The notes: generated by a model from the sequence alone, not told the origin. A DNA stretch of 64,000 nt from Emergomyces orientalis (GCA_002110485.1 MOWL01000047.1:744001-808000), one strand, 5' to 3'; positions 35,190 through 46,300 are shown, numbered from the stretch's first letter. Numbers and translations: made by a program.

Positions 35190-35754
35190 TGAGCTTTCCA
35201 GTAGCAAGCGTTCACCGTTAAGTAGATAAGGTTGGGTCTATTAAGGTGCCTTATCATGCTTGATAACTAGAGGAAAGGGTAGGTGCCACTATCAAGGCTT
35301 ACTTGGGTAAATAGGTAAGGATAGCTCCGGCGTGAGGATGTATAGTTCCAATGTGCTGTAGAAAGTGATATGACTAAGGTAAGAGAGAGTATTCCAAGGG
35401 AACCAAAGCTATGATTATAACTAAGTAGAATATTTGAAAGGTAGAGTGATATAAGAGAATCTGAAGTTGATTGTGATCAAGAAGATAAGCTTCTCTGATT
35501 CTAAGAGTAATGAGCATGTTTATATACATGGTGAAATCTTCTGATAGATGTGATAGTTCTGGTATATCCAGTTCTACTGACTATATCAATCTACTGGTAG
35601 TACTAGTAGCTCTGGTATATTGTGGACTACCAGTTATATCAGTCTATCAGTCATGTGATAGGGTTCTTCGGAACTTTGTTCTGCTGAACTGTAGCCTATT
35701 CTGTCAGTGTCCTTAATACCCAATGGTTCCTGGCGCTCCTGCGGGGTGTTTTGT
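35190..35754. other. Unassigned segment between two LINE pieces
   Basis: About 565 bp of more balanced composition, ending in TTTTGTAACAAAACA. It contains imperfect internal repeats of words like GTATATCCAGTTCTACTGACTA/GTATATTGTGGACTACCAG (about 35560-35640). It could be a solo LTR of a gypsy-type element or host spacer. I could not find a second copy in the window. Confidence 0.4.
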
Positions 35755-36232
35755 AACAAAACAGAACTAAATATTATAAGTTCAAAAATAGTTTCATGAT
35801 CTTTTATTAAAAGAAAGATAAAAGAGAATTACTTAGAAAAATAATATAAAATATGAGAAAAATAAAGAAAAAGTTCTCACTATTTTAGATTTGAAACTAA
35901 ATCTAAATGAAAATCATACTCTATTAAGTGTAAGAAGAAGCTTTTCTTCTCAATCATTCAATTGGAACTAGATCATGACTATTTTAAATCTTATTTGAAA
36001 AGAATATCTGATATTGAAAGTGAAAATTGTGAAAATTGTGACTCTCTTGAAGACTCAGAATATATCTTAATGAATTACTCATTAAATCAAGAACTTAGAG
36101 CTGAACTGAGATATAAATATAAACTGAGAGAAATGAATATGAAACTACTATTTTCAACTGAAATAGGCAGTCAATATTTAATTGATTTTCTCAATGAAAC
36201 TCAAATAGCTACTAGAAATCAATTCTATTTCA
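35755..36232 (+). mobile_element. LINE family D, copy 5 (RIP-damaged fragment)
   Basis: Matches copy 4 from KGTELNIASSK to NQFYF with many C-to-T/G-to-A changes and stops. It lacks the 3' UTR and breaks off exactly after CTATTTCA, where the sequence changes to the flank of the DUF3435 gene. Confidence 0.85.
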
Positions 36233-36261
36233 GTGTGAATCAAGCTTTGAGGGCCTTGACA

Positions 36262-36295
36262 GCCGAAAGTGGAAGGTTTTCATGCTACTTTCGGC
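36262..36295. repeat. Inverted repeat, 9-bp arms
   Basis: GCCGAAAGT at 36262-36270 and its reverse complement ACTTTCGGC at 36287-36295, with a 16-bp spacer. Confidence 0.7.
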
Positions 36296-36415
36296 CGTCC
36301 CAGCACCGCGAATCCGCACTCACGCTAATACAAACTATACCCGTTTGGGAAGTCATCCGCTGCTGCTTTTAAGGAGTCTTCCTGAGCTCCTGGTCTCATT
36401 CATGACCTCACCCTC

Positions 36416-36464
36416 CTCACCCTGTGCTCACCCTGTGCTCACCCTGTGCTCACCCTCTGCTCAC
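36416..36464. repeat. 11-bp tandem repeat
   Basis: Three perfect copies of CTCACCCTGTG, then CTCACCCTCTG, then a partial unit CTCAC. Confidence 0.9.
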
Positions 36465-36885
36465 AGGAAGATGCACGAATGCCCCCCATTCACCCACGTC
36501 TCCCAGGCGACCCACCGTACACAGTTTCAGGCGCTTTCACGTTTGAAAAATAAGGGGCCCACCCTGATCGCGATGGCTGTGCCATTCTTTAAATACTCCT
36601 ATGTCCTTCCCTCCATAGTGATCCTTCTTGGATCACGTTGTCATTCTTTCTCTCCTCTCCTCTCTATTTCTGTTTACACAGTGCTATGTCGATTGGATAC
36701 AGCCGGTCTACTTCAATCCTCCCTGCTACAAACATTCTCCCAGCTACTTGAAACCCTTTAATAATCTCTCTCATTTACTAAGAGTGCTACGGCTGTTTAC
36801 AAGATTCAAGGCAGTCAAGAAGGCTTCCTTCATTGACATGCCAGACATTAGCTGGCTGTTACTATCTTAATATAAATAGCAAGCG

Positions 36886-39800
36886 ATGACGGTGGTACGC
36901 TCCAAGAGGAAAGGAACTGGTCGCCCAACAGTGTTTGCTACAGGTCTACCAGCGGGTCACTTTAGAAAAGTGCGTGAAGGGCATGCAAAGGCAAGGCCTA
37001 CTCAAAAAGAATATGCAGACAACACGAAAGTTGGGGGGAGGACAGTCTGGAATAAACTCTCATGGTCAGATTATGTTCTCACAGCTTTATGTATCTATTC
37101 CCTTTCCATCCTTGCTGACTGAAGCCAGTTTCTGCCCTAGAGAGTTTGAGATGACCCCAAGGCGATGGTTCAAGAATATGGAGGCCCCAGATGTGAAGGC
37201 ATTCTACGACTGGCTGTATAAAACCCATCAGGGTAGAATTAAGGCCCTCTCTGTCCTCCATAGCTACTGGCGACGTCTTAAGATGTTCTACCGACGGATT
37301 AACAAACGAGGAATTGACAGCTTCATGGGAGAAGATGTGTTGAATGTAAGACTATGAACTTCAATGGGCGATGTTCTCTGCTGGCCTGAGACTGACAGCA
37401 GCAACAGTACATCAATTGGCTGGGCAAGAAAGTGTGGAAGCTACGAGTGTTACCGAAAGAAAAACCAACGGGAGACAAGGACGACGTATACCGCATCCTC
37501 CACACCCACTGGGTGCGATGCCGGCGGGCATACGCTGATGAGAGGCAGCGGCTCCAGGTATCGGTAGGCATACTCATGTCCATGTTCGGTCAACGGCTGG
37601 TCTCCCTGTTTGATACGAGAAAAAAGCAGAAGGAGAAAGAGAGGGTTGGTGAAGCAAAGAACACAGCATGCGAACAAGAGCCATGGGAAATCAATTCTAT
37701 GGCCGAATCAGAACACGGTCCTGCCGCCCCGATCGAAAAGGTGATGAGGGAAGTAAAGATGACAGACCGTCACTCCAAGGTACAGGAGTGGATCACCACC
37801 TGTGCCGATGATGGACCCTTAGCATCTAGAAAGCGGAACCGGGAGCTGGATGAAGAGAAGCAACAGAGACATCGGCCGGTACGACAATGTCGCCGCTCCT
37901 GTCAAGAAATCAGCTTCTCCAGCCAAAGTTGCCTCTGTACAAACGAGGAAGAAAGCCATCCCAGTTCCGACTCAGAAGTTGACTCCAGCAGCGCGACGGA
38001 TGACTCCATTTTCAGCGGAGGGCATGATGTTGACACCGAGTATTCCGGTTCGGACGCGGAGTATCCTGCCGCCGTGGACCAGGATGAGCAAGATGAGTCA
38101 GACGATGATATTTCTCTGTCGGATATTCGCAGCGTCACCGACGACGGGTACGATGCGGGCCCCGAGGAACAGAGGGTGATCCTCTGGCGACATGTCGACT
38201 TCCATATCGTTCGTGGCAATCCCGGCCAACCCAATACATTACTGGCGAAGCTTTCCATCCTGCACCAAGGGAGAGGACGGGAAGCCACGTGTGTACGTTT
38301 ACATTCTCCATCTGTCCTTGACCCATTTTTACTGACTACTTTGCAGCAAGAGATTCACTATCAGTCATCATCCCGAGCCCCTGTTTGATCTCCTGGGACA
38401 ACTCCTGTCCATGGCTCTCCACGACCATATCTTCGCGGCAGACTTCAGAAGTCTCGACGATATCTACTGGCATGAGATTCCTGCCCACAGGGCGGGGATG
38501 GAGCTGAGGGTCAAGCGGGAGAAGCTAGAAATACCGATCTTCCGAGAACCGGAACGCACCGACACCGGCTATCGAACCTCTGACAAGATCCCGCTCAAGG
38601 CCTCGACCTGGGCCCGCATTCTCAGGGAGATCGGAAAGCTGATGGGTCTTCTTGTTTCACTCTCACAATACTACTTCCGACGTACAGTTATCAACATCCT
38701 CAACAGTCAGTATATATTCCCTACTCTCTACCCCCTCCCTTTTCCTTCTCTTCCTCACTTACTCCCCGTCGGACCACTCTCCACCATGTGTCTGTATTCC
38801 ACCGTATCCAAATCGCATGCCGCCACTCGGGACTGGCCGGATCCCCGTTCCACTGCTTACCGTTTGCTCGTGTGTAGACAAAGTCCCGTCCTCCGTTAGA
38901 GATCAGGTGGCCGACCACGAGTCGAACGCCGTCAGGTACTACCTTAACCAGGTCGTACACGTCGATGTGTGGGCTCTCGTGATGGGACTCCCCTCCGATG
39001 AAGCTGTCCAGGCGGTAGCTCACTCCTTGCGTCTCGTTGCCGATATCACCGCCCCGACAGAGCTCACAGATGAGCAGAAACATCGCATCGCAACAGACCT
39101 CAAGATACAACAGTTGGCGGAGAAGAATCAGGGATTGACCCAGATGATCAGAGATGCTGGCTATCCCACCATTCATGCATCCTACGGGACACCCTTGTAC
39201 TGGGAGAAGATGAGAGTGGAATCCAAACTCAACCGCAACAAATTGCGCCTTCGAACAAAGCTGCTTGAAAATGCCAGAAAGCGACATTTCCGGAACGCGG
39301 ATACGGAGGATTTTAACCGAAAGATCAACGGGGATCAAGCGGGTGCCGATGTAGCTCCACCGCCACCACCGGAACTTCAGATTCCGGAACGGCGAAAATT
39401 CGTACAGCTTGCCTGCACGATCGGTGTGGAGCTTACGGAGGAAGACCTGTTCGCGCGGCGGTGCGAGAGCATTACGATCTGTGTGAGACTGCAGGCCCGG
39501 AAGGAGCCTCAGCACCGAGGGAGGCACAAGAAACAGCCGACGACGCAAAGCACAGAGCCTACGTCCCCCCCCACATGCACCCATGACGTTGAGGATGATG
39601 ACGAGGAACCTTTTCCGGAGAAGCTAGACCCGCTGCAGTGTCCCTTCTGTGCTGCCAATCCAGGTTTACCCCGCGACACCCAATTCGGGATCTGGTCAAA
39701 AGCCAACAAGCTGTGGGATCATATCGAGAAAAATGTGCATAGAGAGGAGTTACAAGCATACTCCTCCGGCACGAAGCCATGCGGACTCTGCGAAAGACGA

Positions 39801-39914
39801 GGAATAGCTTTCGTTCCTTCCGGTATCATACCCTTCAAGGCTCATACACTCAAGGTACACAACGTGCCTCTGCGTAAGAGTATTGGCAAAACCGGCAAAA
39901 CCACACATTCCTGA
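36886..39914 (+). CDS. DUF3435 (FluG-domain) tyrosine recombinase, Starship-captain-like
   Basis: Five exons keep one frame: 36886-37064, 37129-37345, 37408-38288, 38347-38705 and 38878-39914; about 890 aa. The N-terminal helical DNA-binding part runs through DVKAFYDWLYKTHQGR, HSYWRRLKMFYRR and YINWLGKKVWKLR. The catalytic domain shows candidate residues in the family order: R195 (MFGQRLVS), R537/R538 (YYFRRTVIN), H559 (VADHES) and Y566/Y567 (VRYYLNQVVHVDV). It is split by an acidic Ser/Asp-rich insert (about residues 290-400). The C-terminus has two Cys/His finger-like motifs, CPFC...H...H and CGLC...H...H. The splices before 37129 and at 38288/38347 have alternatives (TGT/GTACGT with a downstream AAG). 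DUF3435 proteins include captains that move Starships. No stop or frameshift was found. It directly follows a broken LINE. Confidence 0.8.
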
Positions 39915-40131
39915 AGCTCAAAGTTAGGGTTGTTGATCATAGATTTGTGTACATGTGTGTTCCTTGAATCTGTGTTCTAGAATTGCAGAGTAATCCATCA
40001 TGATCTTGATCTGTAAAAAAAAAAAAAAAAAAACTTTCCTCTCTCATCAATTCTTGTAGACTACCCAATAATGATGGAGTTTCCTAAATAGGAATGAACA
40101 TACACATCATCTTCCAAAGATGGCTAATATA
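39915..40131. other. 3' flank with A19 tract
   Basis: A run of 19 A at 40015-40033, about 100 bp after the recombinase stop codon. Nothing else is seen. Confidence 0.6.
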
Positions 40132-40632
40132 TTACCGCTTTAGGGAATGCCCTACCATGGTATTACTGGTTTTGGAAATAGGGTTAGCCGCCAATCCCGA
40201 ACAAGCAAGCATACCACTCCAGACAATATTGACGTCATCAATTTCAATGATATCCAAAGGCATATTTATCTCCTCACCGCTCGGTGAAGGATGGTGGTGA
40301 AGACATGATAGTCGAAGGAGGTATATATCGATAAAAGTATGTATGTAACCTGCAGACGTAACTATCAAAGAGTCAAGGTCTAATTTCCACACCTCTGCTG
40401 GAGTTACTTCCATATTTATACCCTCCTCTTTGAAGCGGCAGACCGCCAACTTGCTGGCTGCTCTTCCGAAACAGACGTTTGTTGGGCGCCGCAAGATGAG
40501 AAAGCCAAAAGCCGAAAGCCAAAGGTCAATCATCTTGTTGACCCGTCCTCCATGTAAGGCCAGCCATAAACCATCAGAGCAATAATTGGCAATCAGCATT
40601 CTTGTGAATGTGCACGCGCTGACGTGATTCAT
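40132..40632 (-). CDS. Doubtful uncharacterised ORF, 166 aa
   Basis: Single frame from ATG 40632 to 40132. Two stretches look like real coding sequence: FKEEGINMEVTPAEVWKLDLDSL and EEINMPLDIIEIDDVNIVW. The His/Leu-rich piece between them (YIHTFIDIYLLRLSCLHHH) could be an intron (GTTACA near 40355 to an AG near 40290), giving a shorter protein. No family is recognised. It is divergent from the metallophosphoesterase. Confidence 0.35.
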   Translation of the reverse strand: MNHVSACTFTRMLIANYCSDGLWLALHGGRVNKMIDLWLSAFGFLILRRPTNVCFGRAASKLAVCRFKEEGINMEVTPAEVWKLDLDSLIVTSAGYIHTFIDIYLLRLSCLHHHPSPSGEEINMPLDIIEIDDVNIVWSGMLACSGLAANPISKTSNTMVGHSLKR

Positions 40633-40839
40633 AAGCACCAGCGCTTACCGAGTAAAAATAGCAGCCAACTTCCATTGGTTGAGAAGGTGAATGGACTGTC
40701 TAGCGCCAAACGCCTGTTTAAAAATATTACCAGCTGCGGGGTAGGTCGGCGCTTATTTAACTGGGTAGGAAACACCAGGGAAGGTGGTTGCATGCGACAA
40801 CACCCACTACGCCACCGCCCTTTCCTCACACAGCGATAA

Positions 40840-41661
40840 ATGCAAATGTCTTTCATGGATGAGATGCAAGTTCAGATTATATCAGATCTGCATTTGGAAG
40901 CGCCGGCCGCATATGATGTTTATTCAATTAGCCCCAAGGCGCCAATTTTAGCAGTTCTCGGCGACACTGGATACATCAAAGATAAGGGTTACTTTGAGTT
41001 TCTTCGCAAGCAGCTGGCGAATTTTCGGATTGTTTTTTTGGTACTAGGCAATCATGAGCCCTACCACAGCGACTGGGCAGAGACGAAATCTAAGGTGAAA
41101 CGTTTCGAGGACGACATGGAGGACTCATTTCACAAGGGAGAAGTGTCTGGGAAGTTTGTTCTGCTCGACCAAACGCGCTACGACATCTCCCCAATCGTCA
41201 TTATTCTCGGTTGCACCCTCTTCTCGCACGTTGTCCCCGATCAAATTGACACGGTCAATTTTGGCCTGAACGATTTCTATCACATAAACAATTGGTCGAT
41301 CGAGGCGCACCAACAAGCACACTTTTCGGATCGAACATGGCTGAATACCGAGGTTGAATCTATTTCACGCCTGGAGCCTGAGCGGAAGATTGTTGTTCTC
41401 ACACATTATTGCCCCTGCATTGATGTGAAAGTAGTCAACACTGTTCATGCAAACAGCAATCTCTCCTCCGGCTTCATGACTGACCTGTCAAATGAACCGT
41501 GCTGGAGAAACCGAAATGTAAAGCTCTGGGCTTTCGGACATACCCACTTCAACTGTGACTTTGAGGACACGGAAACTGGGAAGAGGGTTGTGGCCAATCA
41601 ACGAGGCTACTATTTCGCTCAGGCTAAAGACTATGATGAAGAGAAGGTAGTCCGGGTCTGA
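40840..41661 (+). CDS. Calcineurin-like metallophosphoesterase
   Basis: Single exon, 273 aa. All metal-binding blocks of the PF00149 fold are visible: D16 and H18 in IISDLHLE, GD at 41-42, GNHEPYH (about residue 71), a THYCP histidine (about 187), and GHTHFNCD (about 233). It hydrolyses phosphate esters with a two-metal centre; the substrate is unknown. Small fungal proteins of this type are common and poorly characterised. ATGs at codons 1, 3, 6 and 9 are all possible starts. It lies 0.9 kb after the recombinase, in the same direction, so it could be cargo of a recombinase-driven element; that is inference. Confidence 0.85.
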   Translation: MQMSFMDEMQVQIISDLHLEAPAAYDVYSISPKAPILAVLGDTGYIKDKGYFEFLRKQLANFRIVFLVLGNHEPYHSDWAETKSKVKRFEDDMEDSFHKGEVSGKFVLLDQTRYDISPIVIILGCTLFSHVVPDQIDTVNFGLNDFYHINNWSIEAHQQAHFSDRTWLNTEVESISRLEPERKIVVLTHYCPCIDVKVVNTVHANSNLSSGFMTDLSNEPCWRNRNVKLWAFGHTHFNCDFEDTETGKRVVANQRGYYFAQAKDYDEEKVVRV

Positions 41662-41769
41662 TGAGGATAGAGTACAGCTTTTTGTGGCTGTGGTGAATTG
41701 GGAACAGCCAACATTCAATTGTTTAGACAATTTGTTTTTATATATGTTATTCGCAAAAGTCTTCCGTTA

Positions 41770-42493
41770 TCACCCACGGAGCCTATCTAATACTGAAAAC
41801 ATTTCTGGGTCACCAAGCTTTAGTGCCCTGTAGTACTCCCTGCAGTCGAGTTGCAAGTCTTGTTCCTTAAAAAGACTTGTCCCCTCGACATATTCCATGA
41901 TATATGACAGCCGAGCCATCAACCACGATTCGGCGCGACTGCCCCGATGGCGAGCAAGTAACAGGATGGTGGACTCGGTATATCTGGAAGCAGTCAGGAA
42001 CCGGAACGGATAAAGTTGTGGATCGAAGAACGATGCAAGTAGAGAATTCCGGTAATTGGGGTCCGAGAATGTCGACTCGAAGCTTGGGAACGTCCAGAGT
42101 ATATCCGAGTTTCTGTAGAGTGACAACGGGCGGTGGTCATTTAGGTGTAAATGCGCAGTTGGAGGAGGGCCCCGTAGCCCGGTGGTTACTGTGCAGCTTG
42201 ACCCATTTGTGCATGGGTGAAAGCCGGCATCAAAAAGCGCGGAGTAAGCGGTTGATACCCGCGCATCAGGAATAATAAATGCTATACCCTGTAAGGAAGT
42301 TAGTTGGCTCGACCCTAGTGAGACTGCAGCAAGGCTTTCTGAAATTGACATCAGGAACAGCAGGGACCCCAAGAAACCGCAGGGCATAATCCCCCCATAG
42401 CAGATTAAAAATGGAAGCTTTGTCAAGAAGCTGGGCGACTGCAGCAACAAGCTCATGATTGAGCTCCTGGCCATCATACTGGAAACCAAACAT
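41770..42493 (-). CDS. Uncharacterised 220-aa fungal protein
   Basis: Two exons, 42493-42350 and 42288-41770, with a 61-bp intron (GTCAAT...ACAG) that joins the frames in phase 0. The spliced product has LLDKASIFNLLWGDYALRFLGVPAVPD followed by GIAFIIPDARVSTAYSALFDAGF. This resembles fungal proteins with a nucleotidyltransferase-like layout (small-molecule or antitoxin-type NTase fold), but I only see the pattern and not a diagnostic GS..D motif. Unspliced, the upper frame would instead start with a Leu/Ser-rich run that looks non-coding. It converges with the metallophosphoesterase, leaving about 108 bp between the stops. Confidence 0.55.
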
Positions 42494-42982
42494 GAGGATG
42501 GAAGATATGCAGCCAAGCAACTATGACTGTTCTCTATAAAAAAGGTTGTAAAAGCGGGGTTGAGCAAGTGGCAGCATCAATCGCAGTGTTTTGGGTGTTG
42601 ATGGAGGATGCTGAGAACACTAAGTGGAATAGGATTTAATGACATGACCGTGTTTGGGGCAGGGGTGAGTCGTTCGAATTGAATGGAAACGAGAAGAAAT
42701 TGAGAAGAGGCCAATGCCCGGTTCATCGCTTTTGTCTAAGTGAAATGAAGCTCTATTTATATCTATGATTTCATCTTAATTTAAGCTACTCCTATTTCTA
42801 TTCTGTGAAACCTGAATCAGCTGTCTGCCTCTTCTGTCTTTCTTCCCACTTCTAATCTCTCTGGTCCATTGAAACCACCCATTAAGCGCTGAGCCTCCCA
42901 GGGTTGGGGTACTCGTGCTTAAATTAGCTGGATGACACGTCATATGCCTAAATAGCATGTTTCAGCCACTGCCCGTCTGATT
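42494..42982. other. Intergenic, left flank of copia A
   Basis: About 490 bp with no supported gene. It ends in TGATT immediately before the LTR of element A. Confidence 0.55.
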
Positions 42983-43074
42983 TGTTGGATGATACTAGGG
43001 CTACCATAGTCACGTGTCCCCCATTATAAAGTTGCCAGCATGTTCACTAGTTAGTTTAGTTAGGGTATAATGCA
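42983..43074 (+). repeat. 5' LTR of copia A
   Basis: Begins TGTTGGATGATACTAGGG and ends TATAATGCA; 92 bp, TG...CA termini. Matches 59364-59455 along its length. Confidence 0.85.
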
Positions 43075-43086
43075 CATTATCTATGA

Positions 43087-43100
43087 GGTTATGAGGCCCT
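43087..43100 (+). promoter_or_regulatory. Primer-binding site of copia A (tRNA-Met anticodon arm)
   Basis: GGTTATGAGGCCCT is complementary to an anticodon-arm sequence containing CTCATAACC (anticodon CAT). This suggests priming by an internal tRNA-Met fragment, as in Drosophila copia. It lies 12 nt after the LTR as I set it. Confidence 0.6.
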
Positions 43101-43325
43101 CTAGTACACTGCGTTAGTACTATTGGTTAGTGTGTATTGGTTAGCAGGTTGAAGAGAGATTAAGTCCATTTCTTCACATACATGATTAATCTATGATCAG
43201 GCAGTGCACTGGATTTAACAAGAGAATACGTCCCGCCAAATAGATGTACACAAGAGACACCTGATAACAAGGTTAAAAACAAGACTGGGTCCCTGCCAAC
43301 ACCTGCAACAGCCCGACGAAGACCT

Positions 43326-46300
43326 ATGGAGGTCCAGAGAGAGTCTACATTGAAAGAATCAGACAGTGAGTTTGAAGATCTGATGTCTGACTGCTCAAGC
43401 TCTGGTCAGCGAGACCGGGATGGCACTGAGGTGCTTTATATAAGATTGAAGATTGCAAGGCTTCAACATGAGGTTGAGAGAATGAGAGATAATAGAGACA
43501 TTGATTCTACTATTGATAATGACTTAAGTGCAGATGTAGCAGACTATCTACAACAGAAGAAAAGAACATCTGCTATTATGAAAATCATTAAACAGTTCAA
43601 GTAACAGATAAAGCTTATCTCAGAATCTGTGAGACTTCTTGATTCTGTTAACTATTCAATGTGAAGAGAAGATATTCTTAAAGCTGTTGAGTATTCTGAG
43701 ATCAGTGATATTCTGAATAATAAAGAGATGAGTTCTGCTGAGAAAGCTAGTCTCTGCATACAGCAACTCTGAAAAAAAAGAAATAACTGACTCTATAAAT
43801 ATATGTGATTTTCTATTTCAATGCAGGCAAGGGCTCATTTTACATTGTCAACAGATGATCAGTTTTCTGCCTATATACTATGATCTGTGATGGAGAAGAA
43901 CTTTGCTGAGAGATCTGCAGTACAGCAAACTCAGCTGTTTAAAGAACTTACAGATTTGACAGCAGCTAAAAAAAGATCTGATCAGGTGTTTATTGAACAC
44001 TTGATAGCTATTAGAACTGAATACACTTGCTTGAGCTTCAGTGTTCAGAATTTCATCTTATTTGATCAATTGCTCACAGAAGTGAGTAACAAATGAGTGT
44101 TCTTTATTAAGAATTGAATGAATGCTATTGTAAACAATGAAAATGCTATATCTCTTGAGAATGACTTTTTGTGATTATATCATGATATAATGATGTGACT
44201 GTCTGTTGAGAAGAGTTCTAAAGAGTTCTCTAGAACACTCATGCATAATGTTCAGAAGAGAGATAATACTAAAAGATTCTGAACTGAGAAAGAGAATTCT
44301 TCTAATGAGACTAGACAAGAGAGAAAGTGTTACTTTAATTATAATAAAATCAGATATATTGCAGCTGACTGCAGAAAGAAAAACTCAGAGAAGAAGAAGA
44401 AGAAAGAGAAGATCTCAGAAAAAAAAAGAAATTCACTGAGAAATAAGCTGTGAATACTAAAGATTCTAAAAATGATGCTAGAACTAAGAGCACTGAACAT
44501 GGTGACTCTGCGCCTGTACATAATGTGGTGGAGCAGGTGTTTCATGCCACAGAGAAGATCAATAGTGGTGTGAGAGGTATGACCGTGAATACTTGAATCC
44601 TTGACTCTGGCTCAGAGGCCCATGCCACGCCCTGCAAGGAACTGATTGCCATAGACTCAGAAAATGCCAATGTTGTACTGGAGATGGCTGATGGGACTAT
44701 GATCTCTGCAGTGACAGTTGGCACTGTGTGTGTGCCAGCGGATGGGGTGAATGTGCAGTTAAAGAATGTTTACTATGTTTCAGACTTGAAGGTTAATCTC
44801 ATGAGCTTTGACAAACTCATGCAAGAGGGATTTATCTTTAAACAATTAATATATAAGAATACACACTTGATTCTAATACCTTTCTCTGACAGAATGTTCA
44901 GTTTTACAGCTGCTCTGAATGACAAGGATATCTATGTGATGAAAAGATCATCTGAAATAAGAGATTTGATTCAGTTTGTGATGCTCAATGAAAGATTTGA
45001 ACCTGTGAATGCAGTGCAGACAGAGAAACAGAATAACTCACTATTGACACTGTCTAATGAAACTGTGCAGTCTAGTGAAGATCTCACAATGCTTTAATAG
45101 CACCTGAAGCTGGGACATTCCAACCCAGTGGACATTGCTAAGTTGGCGGCAGACCCTTGCATGAGCATGATAATTAAGGGATCTAGAGCTTTGTCTTTCT
45201 GCAAGATCTGTGTGCAGGCTAAGATGACTTGTTCAGTATTTCAGTCAATGACAAGAGCTATTAAATCTGCTATGCATCTCTTCATAGATCTTGCGGGAGG
45301 GGGGCATACATTGTATAATAATAACAGAGTCCCTACATCTGGGGGGGCGAACTACTGGATGGGTATTACTGATGATGCCACTAGATATAGATGGGTTATG
45401 CTCATGGCCTCGAAGGGAGAGGCTACATCTAGGTTGAAAAGCTTTGTGACATTGATTGAGAAAACAGCTCAATGATGAATTGAAACCTTACACTGAGATG
45501 GTGGAGGTGAGTTTAAGAGTGAGAAGTTGAAGGCCTTTTGCATGGAGCAGGGTATTATATATGAGATAACTACCCCATATATCCTGCAATCTAATGATCC
45601 TGCGGAGCGCACGAATCGCATTATAATTGAGAAGACAAGAAGTCTACTATTTGACAGCAGACTTCTGAGAGATCTTTGGGGTGAAGCTATGCAGACAGCT
45701 GTCATGATGATCAATATGTCTTCTACTTCCACTAAGATCTATGGGTGTAAGAAGGGCAGCCTGCTAACCCCTTTTAAAGCTTGAATGGGGATTCAACCCG
45801 CTGCTAACTGGCTACACCGATGGGAATGTAAAGCATATAAAAAGAATCTTCAAGTCACAAATAAGCTTGCGGACTGTACTGATGGCAAAGAATGGAGATT
45901 TGTGGGCTATCAGAGCCTACATCAGTATCAGCTGTGGGATTCTGTTGTGCGACATTTGAAGATTGCTCACGATGTGGTTTTTGATGAGAATCTTACTGAG
46001 AAAGTAGCTGTTAATACAGTTATTTCAGTGTGTAAGTCAAATAATCTTCCACAGAAGTTGAATACACTGAATGCATTGAATGAATGACAACATGACTTTC
46101 TGCAGTGATTGGCAAAGAAAAAGCCGCATGTCATGAGAATGCTTGTTGATGAAGAATTTAAGAAAGCTATAGAACTGATCTATTTTCTTAATAGCAAGAT
46201 GAATCTCTTGAATAATGATGAATGTGATGACTCTGTAAATGATGAGATATCTGTTCTCAGTACTCTCACTGATTATTCAGTCACTCTGACTGAGGCCAAG

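Larger units (their letters stand above)
36233..36885. other. Left flank of the DUF3435 recombinase gene
   Basis: About 650 bp of normal composition between the broken LINE and the recombinase start codon. It contains an inverted repeat (36262-36295) and an 11-bp tandem repeat (36416-36464). It should hold the promoter and could hold the left end of a mobile element. Confidence 0.5.

Noticed and set aside
36416..36464. CRISPR-like array
   Set aside because: Short head-to-tail units without spacers in a fungal genome; a plain tandem repeat.
38721..39584. 287-codon minus-strand frame opposite the last recombinase exons
   Set aside because: Arg/Gly/Cys-rich with no domain. The plus strand encodes the conserved recombinase tail, so it is a shadow.
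40015..40033. A19 tract as sign that the recombinase gene is a retrocopy
   Set aside because: The gene keeps four introns, so it was not copied from processed mRNA. The tract may be chance or belong to something else.
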